Source: Methylobacterium sp. 17Sr1-1 (GTDB taxonomy: Bacteria; Pseudomonadota; Alphaproteobacteria; Rhizobiales; Beijerinckiaceae). From it: a DNA stretch of 64,000 nucleotides. The stretch lies in NCBI RefSeq assembly GCF_003173775.1, contig NZ_CP029552.1, positions 397,001 through 461,000 on the forward strand, written 5' to 3'. Below the pieces are notes generated by a model that searched no databases, was not told the DNA's origin, and saw nothing but the letters and a program-made list of their open reading frames with translations. The position numbers were made by a program, and so were the translations under genes. Shown piece after piece: positions 58,125-64,000 of the stretch. Positions within the stretch are counted from its first letter, which is position 1. Each line of letters opens with the position of its first letter.

Positions 58125-58982
58125 TCAGGCGGCGAGCGGCGCCACCGCGCGGTCGAAGGCTCGCTCCATCGCGGAGACCGGTGCTTCGCGCCCGGTGAAC
58201 AGCGCGAAGGCGTCGAGGGCCTGGTGGATGGCGAGCTCGCGCCCGGTCATGGTGCGGGCGCCGATCCGGGCGGCTTCCGTCAGGAGCGGCGTCCAGAGCG
58301 GGGAATAGACCGCATCCGTCACCCACATCTCCGGGCGGAGCAGGCGCAAGGGGACCGGCGTGCCGCGATCCGGCAGCATGCCGACCGGCGTGCCGTTGAC
58401 GAGGCCGCGCGCGCCCTCGACCGCCTCCTCGACGCTGCGGCAGACCCGCACCGAGATGGTCCCGTCGAGCGCGGCCGCGACCGCCGCGGCCTTGGCCGGG
58501 TCGGCATCGACGAGGCGGACCTCGAGGCCGGGAAAGCCCGCGAGCGCCACTGCCACCGCCTTGCCGACGCCGCCGGCGCCGATCAGCGCCACCGGGCCCT
58601 CGAGCGCCGGCCCGAAGGCCTGCCGCAGGGCGCGGGCGAAGCCCGTCATGTCGGTGTTGTGGCCGGTGAGCTGCCCGTCGCGGACCACGATGGTGTTGAC
58701 GGCGCCGACCGCGCGGGCGCCCGGCGACAGCGCGTCGAGGAGCGGCAGCACCCTCTCCTTGTAGGGGAAGGTCACGTTGACGCCCGAGAAGCCGATCGGG
58801 GCGAGCGACGACAGCAGGGTCCGCAGCTGCGCCGCATCGGCGCCGGCGACGTCGACGAGCTGGTAATGGGCCCGCAGCCCGACCGCCTCGGCGGCGGCCT
58901 CGTGCATCGCCGGCGAGGCGGAATGGGCGATCGGCGATCCGATCAGCCCGAGCAGGATGGGTCTGGCATGCCCGTGAGCCAT
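58125..58982 (-). CDS. aroE: Shikimate dehydrogenase
   Basis: The 285-residue enzyme interconverts 3-dehydroshikimate and shikimate with NADP(H). It has LIGSPIAHSASPAMHEAA at the N-terminus, the catalytic Lys in GVNVTFPYKERVLP, GAVNTIVVRDGQLTGHNTDMTGF, GAGGVGKAVAVALAG for the nucleotide, and NGTPVGMLPD. It lies between a shikimate-type transporter and a LysR regulator on the same strand, which suggests a catabolic quinate/shikimate role, not aromatic synthesis. The ATG at 58982 is used because the first strand begins there. Confidence 0.9.
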   Translation of the reverse strand: MAHGHARPILLGLIGSPIAHSASPAMHEAAAEAVGLRAHYQLVDVAGADAAQLRTLLSSLAPIGFSGVNVTFPYKERVLPLLDALSPGARAVGAVNTIVVRDGQLTGHNTDMTGFARALRQAFGPALEGPVALIGAGGVGKAVAVALAGFPGLEVRLVDADPAKAAAVAAALDGTISVRVCRSVEEAVEGARGLVNGTPVGMLPDRGTPVPLRLLRPEMWVTDAVYSPLWTPLLTEAARIGARTMTGRELAIHQALDAFALFTGREAPVSAMERAFDRAVAPLAA

Positions 58983-59085
58983 GGCGTGGCGCCCTGATCT
59001 GTTGCACCCGCCCGTGGCGAGCTCTCCCTGGGCTGCACGATATCTCCACCTCGCCCGCATCCAGAATACCAAGTTGCGCGCCCAT

Positions 59086-59102
59086 CGTAACATCATGTTA
59101 CG
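59086..59102. promoter_or_regulatory. Perfect palindrome, candidate LysR operator upstream of aroE
   Basis: CGTAACAT and ATGTTACG are perfect eight-base arms around one C. The inner TAACATCATGTTA fits the T-N11-A pattern of LysR-type operators. It lies 104 bases upstream of aroE and overlaps the stop codon of the lysR gene. Confidence 0.5.
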
Positions 59103-60006
59103 GCCCGACGGCCACCTGCCCGGGCTTCGCCATCTCCTGGCGCAGGAAGCGCACGAAACTGCCGGCGAACATGCTGAGCACGGTGCCGGCCTTCATGGCG
59201 ATCCAGGTCTCGAAGACCGGCGCCTCCTCGATCGGCAGCACGCGGATGCCCGGGAAGGCGTCGTACGCGATGGTGAACTGGTCGATCACCGCGATGCCGA
59301 GGCCCGCCCGCACCAGCGAGCACACCGTCGAGCCGAACCGGGCCCGGATCGTGATGCCGTAGGACAGGCCGCGCGCGCGAAAGATGTCGGACATGATCCG
59401 GCCGTAGGGGTCGTTCGGGTCGATGCCGATGAGCGGATGCCGGACGATCTCCTCGGCCGAGATCGAGGTCCGGGCGGCGAGCGGATGGTCGAGCGGCACG
59501 ATGCAGAACAGGCCGCCGCGGGCGAGCGGCTCGAAGGTGAGCGCCGGGTGGTCGAAGCGGTAGCTCATCGCCACCACCTCGCCCTTGCCCAGGAGCAGGT
59601 AGTCGATCGCCTCCTCGAGCTTGAGGATGTTGATGTCGATGACGAGGTGCGGATAGGCCGCGCGCACCCGCTCGATCGCGCGGGGCACCATCACGTGCGA
59701 GATCGACGGCACCGAGCCGATCAGCAGTTCCTGGCCCCCGCCGCCCTGCGTGCGCTCCAGGACGAAGCGCAGGTCCTCGACCTTGTCGAACACCGCGTTG
59801 ATCTGCTCGAAGACGTGGCGCGCCTGCTCGGAGGGCACCAGGCGCCCGGCCCGCCGGTCGAACAGGCGGATGCCGAGCGAGGTCTCGGTGTACTTCATCA
59901 GCCGGCTGATGCCCGGCGCCGAGACGTTGAGGAGCCGGGCCGCGCCGGCGATGGTCCCGGTCACCATCACGGCGCGGGCGACCTCGATCTGGCGCAGGGT
60001 CAGCAT
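59098..60006 (-). CDS. LysR-family transcriptional regulator
   Basis: The 302-residue protein has the N-terminal helix-turn-helix (LTLRQIEVARAVMVTGTIAGAARLLNVSAPGISRLMKY) and a periplasmic-binding-like effector domain, with LLIGSVPSISHVMVPRAIERV and PLIGIDPNDPYGRIM. It begins MLTLRQIEVARAV, the normal start for this family. It is upstream of aroE and the MHS transporter gene in the same direction, and probably controls them. The ATG at 60006 is used; the frame continues upstream to 60261 with no family sequence. Confidence 0.88.
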   Translation of the reverse strand: MLTLRQIEVARAVMVTGTIAGAARLLNVSAPGISRLMKYTETSLGIRLFDRRAGRLVPSEQARHVFEQINAVFDKVEDLRFVLERTQGGGGQELLIGSVPSISHVMVPRAIERVRAAYPHLVIDINILKLEEAIDYLLLGKGEVVAMSYRFDHPALTFEPLARGGLFCIVPLDHPLAARTSISAEEIVRHPLIGIDPNDPYGRIMSDIFRARGLSYGITIRARFGSTVCSLVRAGLGIAVIDQFTIAYDAFPGIRVLPIEEAPVFETWIAMKAGTVLSMFAGSFVRFLRQEMAKPGQVAVGP

Positions 60007-60157
60007 CCGGTGTCCTTCGCGGGGCGCAAGCTCGCTCCAGATGGGCGGAAAGGCGGGGTCAAGGCAAATCCCGGCCCGGGCGCGTTCCGCGGTAGTCGGG
60101 CCCGGTGCTACAGGGTGAGCCGCATGGATCCGCCCGGAAGACCGATCCCGACACACG

Positions 60158-61399
60158 ATGCGCGTCCTCTTCGTCCACCAGAACTTCCCCGGCCAGTACC
60201 GCCACGTCGCGCCCGCCCTCGCCGCCCGGCCCGGCACGGAGGTCGTGGCGCTCGGCATCAACCCCGCCCCCGCCCTGCCGGGGGTGCGCCACGTCCGCTA
60301 CGCGGTCGCGGGCCGCTCCACCCCCGGCATCCATCCGCTGGCGGCGAGTTTCGAGGCCGCGACCCTGCGCGGCGAGGCGGCGGCGCGGGCCGCGCGGGCG
60401 CTCAGGGAAGGGGGCTTCCATCCGGACGTGATCTGCGGCCATTCGGGCTGGGGCGAGACCCTGTTCCTCAAGGACGTCTGGCCGCGGGCCCGGCTCCTGA
60501 CCTTCGCGGAGTTCTACTACAGCGCGACCGGCGCCGATTCCGGCTTCGATCCGGAATTCCCGGCCGCGGAGGGCGACGCCCTCCGCACGCGGGCCCGCAA
60601 TGCCGTGCAGCTCCTCTCCTTCGAGGCCTCGGACCGGCTCGTCAGCCCCACGGCCTGGCAGGCGAGCCGCATCCCGGCCGTCTTCCGCGACCGGCTCAGC
60701 GTCATCCACGACGGCATCGACACCGACCGGCTGCGGCCCGATCCGGGGGCGCGCATCACGCTCGGCCGCTTCCGGCTCTCGCTCGGCGCCGCGGACGAGG
60801 TCGTCACCTTCGTCAACCGCAACCTCGAACCCTATCGCGGCTACCACAGCTTCATGCGGGCGCTGCCGGAGATCCTGCGCCGGCGCCCGAGGGCCCGGGC
60901 GGTGATCGTCGGCGGCAGCGACACCAGCTACGGCGCCAAGCCCCCCGCCGGTCGTACTTCCATCGGCAGGACTTGGCGCCAGATCTTCCTCGACGAGGTC
61001 CGGGGGGAGCTCGACCTGTCGCGGGTCCATTTCGTCGGAAAGATTCCTTATCGCGACTACGTCGACCTGCTGCGGGTCTCAGGCGTCCACGTCTACCTGA
61101 CCTATCCGTTCGTGCTGTCCTGGTCGATGCTGGAGGCGATGGCGCTCGGCGCCTGCATCGTCGGCTCGGCGACCCCGCCGGTCGAGGAGGTGATCCGCCA
61201 CCGCGAGAACGGGATCCTGGTCGATTTCTTCTCGCGGGAGGCGATCGCCGAGGCGGTGGTCGCGGCCCTGGCCGATCCCGGTTCTGTGGCCCCCTTGCGG
61301 GCGGCGGCGCGGGAGACCGCGCTCGCCTACGACCTCAAGCGCGTGTGCCTGCCGGCGCACTTACGCCTGATCGAGGCGGTCGCCGCCGGGGGCGGCTGA
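60158..61399 (+). CDS. Glycosyltransferase family 4 protein
   Basis: The 413-residue protein is a GT-B fold retaining glycosyltransferase. The N-terminal MRVLFVHQNFPGQYRHVAPAL is typical of group 1 enzymes that use nucleotide sugars. The C-terminal half holds VVTFVNRNLEPYRGYHSFMRAL, HFVGKIPYRDYVDLLRVSGVHVYLTYPFVLSWSMLEAMALGACI and VEEVIRHRENGILVDF with the EX7E-type motif in PFVLSWSMLEA. It probably adds a sugar to a lipopolysaccharide, exopolysaccharide or surface glycan, but no cluster partner is near. The ATG at 60158 is used. Confidence 0.88.
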   Translation: MRVLFVHQNFPGQYRHVAPALAARPGTEVVALGINPAPALPGVRHVRYAVAGRSTPGIHPLAASFEAATLRGEAAARAARALREGGFHPDVICGHSGWGETLFLKDVWPRARLLTFAEFYYSATGADSGFDPEFPAAEGDALRTRARNAVQLLSFEASDRLVSPTAWQASRIPAVFRDRLSVIHDGIDTDRLRPDPGARITLGRFRLSLGAADEVVTFVNRNLEPYRGYHSFMRALPEILRRRPRARAVIVGGSDTSYGAKPPAGRTSIGRTWRQIFLDEVRGELDLSRVHFVGKIPYRDYVDLLRVSGVHVYLTYPFVLSWSMLEAMALGACIVGSATPPVEEVIRHRENGILVDFFSREAIAEAVVAALADPGSVAPLRAAARETALAYDLKRVCLPAHLRLIEAVAAGGG

Positions 61400-61546
61400 G
61401 CCGGCTGCCCGGCGAGGACCCGCGGCGGAGCGGGCGGCAATCGGCGTTTGCCGGGAGCACGAATCGGTGGCACGCCAATGCTTCGCGCGCTCAGCAAATG
61501 TTAGTGCTATCGCGCCAACCTGTCCCGACGACGGGGGGAGGGGCCT

Positions 61547-62953
61547 TTGACGACGCCGAGCTTGCACATCGTCGGGGAGACGCCGGCAGGAGAGTTGCCG
61601 ATCGGCGGCATCCCGCTGTCCGAGCTGCTCGGGGCGCTCAGCCACGCCCTCGACCTCACCGAGGGCCAGCCGCCCGGCCACTGCGTCCGCGCCACCTGGA
61701 TCGGCATGCAGGTCGGCCGGGAGATGGGCCTCGCGCCCGACCGGCTGTGGGAGCTCTACTACACGGTGATGCTGAAGGACCTCGGCTGCTCCAGCAACGC
61801 GGCGCGGATCTGCGAATTGTACCTCTCCGACGACATCGGCTTCAAGCGCGACTTCAAGACGGTGAGCGACAGCCTGCCACAGGTACTGGGCTTCGTCTTC
61901 TCGCATACCGGGCTCAGGGCGGGCCTGGCCGAGCGCTTCCGGGCGGTGCTCAACATCCTGCAGAACGGCGGCGAGATCGTCGACGACCTGATCCAGACCC
62001 GCTGCCAGCGCGGGGCGGAGATCGCCGCGCGGCTGCGCTTCCCGCCCGTCGTGTGCGAGGCGATCCACGCCCTCGACGAGCACTGGAACGGCAAGGGCCG
62101 GCCCGACCGCCGCGCCGGGCCCGGGATCCCGCTCTACGCCCGCATCGCCCTGCTGGCGCAGGTCGCCGACGTCTTTCACACCAGCGCCGGGCCGGCGGCG
62201 GCGCTCGCCGAGGCGCGGGCCCGGGCCGGCACCTGGTTCGACCCCGATGCCGTGGCGGCCTTCGAGCGGGCAGCGCGGGCGCCGGGCTTCTGGGAGGTCC
62301 TGGCCTCGGAGCGAGTGGCGGATGCCGTGGCGGCCCTGGAGCCGGCGCGGCCCGGCCTCGTCGTCGACGAGGATTACCTCGACGACATCGCCCGCGCCTT
62401 CGCCCAGGTGATCGACGCCAAGAGCCCGTTCACCTCGGGCCATTCCGAGCGGGTCGCGGTCTATGCCGACCTGATCGCGGCCGAGCTCGGCTACGACACC
62501 CGGGCCCGCCGCTGGCTGCGCCGGGCGGCCTTGCTGCACGATGTCGGCAAGCTCGGGGTCTCGAACGCCATCCTCGACAAGGCGGCCAAGCTCGACGAGG
62601 CGGAGTGGCGCGACATGCGCAACCACGCCCTCCTGTCCGAGACGATCCTCGCCCGCGTCGCCGCCTTCCACGCCATCGCGCGGATCGGCGGCGCCCATCA
62701 CGAGCGCCTCGACGGCAAGGGCTATCCCCGCGGCCTCTCGGGCGACGCCATCGCGCCGGAGACGCGGATCGTCTCGGTGGCGGACGTGTTCGATGCGCTG
62801 ACCGCCGACCGCCCCTACCGCGCCGCGATGCCGGTCCCGAAGGCGCTCGGCATCATGCGCGCGGAGGTCGGCACCGCCTTCGACCCGGCCTGCTTCGCGG
62901 CTCTGGAGCGGGTGATCGCCGGGCTCGACGGGGACCTGTCCCGGGCGGCGTGA
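61547..62953 (+). CDS. Tandem HD / HD-GYP domain protein (cyclic di-GMP phosphodiesterase)
   Basis: The 468-residue protein has an N-terminal HD-like domain (about residues 30-210). There the HD doublet reads KD in VMLKDLGC, so metal binding is probably lost, although [13 protein letters not shown] remains later. The C-terminal HD-GYP domain (about 275-455) is intact: [25 protein letters not shown] and [13 protein letters not shown]. The C-terminal domain should hydrolyse cyclic di-GMP, and the N-terminal one may be regulatory. The start is TTG 61547, with GGAGGGG upstream. Confidence 0.88.
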   Translation: MTTPSLHIVGETPAGELPIGGIPLSELLGALSHALDLTEGQPPGHCVRATWIGMQVGREMGLAPDRLWELYYTVMLKDLGCSSNAARICELYLSDDIGFKRDFKTVSDSLPQVLGFVFSHTGLRAGLAERFRAVLNILQNGGEIVDDLIQTRCQRGAEIAARLRFPPVVCEAIHALDEHWNGKGRPDRRAGPGIPLYARIALLAQVADVFHTSAGPAAALAEARARAGTWFDPDAVAAFERAARAPGFWEVLASERVADAVAALEPARPGLVVDEDYLDDIARAFAQVIDAKSPFTSGHSERVAVYADLIAAELGYDTRARRWLRRAALLHDVGKLGVSNAILDKAAKLDEAEWRDMRNHALLSETILARVAAFHAIARIGGAHHERLDGKGYPRGLSGDAIAPETRIVSVADVFDALTADRPYRAAMPVPKALGIMRAEVGTAFDPACFAALERVIAGLDGDLSRAA

Positions 62954-62970
62954 CACCGCCCGGGGTCTGG

Positions 62971-63348
62971 CTACTCGATCGAGGCGGTCGCCTCGACGGT
63001 CTCCCGCGCCCGGGCCGGCGTCACCGTGACGGCGTCGCCCGTGCGGGCGATGGTGACCGTTCGGGCGGCGGTGCCGGCCTGGCGCGGCGTCGAGACGGTG
63101 AGGCTCTGCCCGGAGGCCAGCACCGCCTCGAACCGGGAGGCGGGGGCGGCGGCGCGCGGGGCCAGCGTCACCACCACGCGGTAGCCCGCGGGCTCGGGCG
63201 TGTAGTAGGCCACCCCGGCGAGCGGGCCGAGGTCGAGGCTGGCCGCCCCGGCCGGGCGCAGCTCGCCGGCGGAGGCCGCGCCGGCGGCGAGCGTCGCGAC
63301 GGCGAGAAGGGTGTTGCCGAGGGCTTTACGAAGGGTCGTCCGGGTCAT
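62971..63348 (-). CDS. Secreted hypothetical protein
   Basis: The 125-residue protein has a signal peptide (TLRKALGNTLLAVATLAAGAASA) and a mature domain of about 95 residues with GVAYYTPEPAGYRVVVTLAPR and RTVTIARTGDAVTVTPAR. It is a compact beta-rich fold, with no family recognised. The ATG at 63348 is used. It is divergent from the LysR gene that runs off the window, so that regulator may control it. Confidence 0.68.
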   Translation of the reverse strand: MTRTTLRKALGNTLLAVATLAAGAASAGELRPAGAASLDLGPLAGVAYYTPEPAGYRVVVTLAPRAAAPASRFEAVLASGQSLTVSTPRQAGTAARTVTIARTGDAVTVTPARARETVEATASIE

Positions 63349-63440
63349 GGTCGTCGTCCTGGCCGTGGCGGGGAGCCGCGAGCGCCCCGCATCCATGGTC
63401 GAGATATGCGCTGCGGTGCAGCATGGATCAAACAGATCGT

Positions 63441-63459
63441 ATCGATAATGACTATTGAT
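63441..63459. promoter_or_regulatory. Imperfect palindrome at the LysR start codon
   Basis: ATCGATA and TATTGAT are imperfect seven-base arms (six of seven match) around ATGAC, and the gene start ATG at 63448 lies in the centre. A protein bound here would block its own translation-start region, as in autorepression. This is an inference from symmetry only. Confidence 0.3.
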
Positions 63460-64000
63460 CATATCGATCTTGCCCGGATCGACCTCAACCTCCTGGTCGC
63501 CCTCGACGCCCTGCTCGCCGAGCGCAGCGTGACCCGGGCGGCGTCCCGCATCGGCATCGGCCAGTCGGCGATGAGCAGCGCGCTCGCCCGCCTGCGGGTC
63601 CTGTTCGACGACGAGCTTCTGACCCGCGCCCCCGAGGGGATGCGGCCGACGCCGCGGGCGCTCGCCCTGTCCGAGCCGCTGCGGATCGTGCTGCGCCAGG
63701 TCCAGGTCCTGGTGCGCCGGGACGAGGCCTTCGATCCGCGCACGGTCGAGCGCACCTTCACGATCAGCCTGCCGGACAGCACCGAGGTGCTGCTCGGCAC
63801 GCGCCTCCTCGCGTATCTGCGGCAGGAGGCGCCGGGGATCAGCCTGCTGCTGCGCTCCGTCGACCGGGCGCACGTCCTGCAGGAGATCGACGCCGACCGG
63901 CTCGACCTCGCCATCGATCTGTCGTTCCGCGGGCAGATGCACCACAAGCAGCGCCTGCTCTACCGCGACAGCTACGTCTGCCTGTTCAACGCCGCCCTGG
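63448..64000 (+). CDS. LysR-family transcriptional regulator (partial, runs off the window)
   Basis: From ATG 63448 the frame is open to the end of the window, 184 codons. It begins MTIDHIDLARIDLNLLVALD and has ERSVTRAASRIGIGQSAMSS, the helix-turn-helix of the LysR family (NodD/SyrM-like start), then the start of the effector domain with RTFTISLPDSTEVLLG. The C-terminal third is outside the window. It is divergent from the secreted protein gene across 99 bases. Confidence 0.85.
   Translation, partial: MTIDHIDLARIDLNLLVALDALLAERSVTRAASRIGIGQSAMSSALARLRVLFDDELLTRAPEGMRPTPRALALSEPLRIVLRQVQVLVRRDEAFDPRTVERTFTISLPDSTEVLLGTRLLAYLRQEAPGISLLLRSVDRAHVLQEIDADRLDLAIDLSFRGQMHHKQRLLYRDSYVCLFNAAL

Overview
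This 64 kb window is GC-rich chromosomal DNA, by eye around 70% G+C, from an alphaproteobacterium that is most probably a Methylobacterium-like member of the Hyphomicrobiales. I infer this from the base composition, the DUF6894 protein, the mix of housekeeping genes, and several families of long intergenic inverted repeats. No ribosomal RNA, CRISPR array, prophage or complete insertion sequence is visible. There is one tRNA gene, tRNA-Asn(GTT).

Layout. 0.2-7.4 kb: PIG-L deacetylase, uracil-DNA glycosylase family protein, flippase-like membrane protein, PhoR-type histidine kinase, DUF1007 protein and the copper ATPase CopA. 7.7-14.9 kb: a carboxylate or sugar-acid locus with a GntR/FadR regulator, an FMN-dependent 2-hydroxy-acid (L-lactate type) dehydrogenase, an enolase-superfamily dehydratase and a family-1 sugar ABC importer. 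The second permease gene of that importer is frameshifted, and no ATPase gene is present. 14.85-17.14 kb: a sharply bounded AT-rich insert holding one gene, a P-loop ATPase with a C-terminal Rx4H (HEPN-type) motif. It is my best candidate for an undescribed system. 17.1-24.6 kb: a complete dipeptide-type ABC importer with a divergent M20 amidohydrolase. 24.7-29 kb: a frameshifted secreted protein, an aldehyde dehydrogenase, and asd preceded by a threonine-rich leader-peptide candidate. 29-37.3 kb: small secreted proteins, LOG protein, leuB, farnesyl diphosphate synthase, mtgA, an acidic protein, argG and a DsbA-family isomerase. 37.3-43.3 kb: two membrane proteins, then an aromatic-acid locus (MFS transporter, VanB, VanA, AraC regulator) and tRNA-Asn. 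43.4-49.3 kb: secreted proteins, a class A penicillin-binding protein with a nuclease-like tail, a truncated HicB antitoxin and several tiny genes. 49.5-55.2 kb: glyS, glyQ, an SDR, yacG and maf. 55.5-64 kb: a GGDEF protein with a degenerate receiver, a shikimate locus (MHS transporter, AroE, LysR), a glycosyltransferase, an HD-GYP protein and a LysR gene cut by the window edge.

The genes work mainly as nutrient-capture units: substrate-binding proteins, permeases, dedicated oxidoreductases and local regulators for hydroxy acids, peptides, methoxylated aromatics and shikimate. They are interleaved with core amino-acid, isoprenoid, cell-wall and tRNA-charging genes. At least five families of long inverted repeats fill many intergenic gaps, and one copy follows directly on a truncated toxin-antitoxin gene.
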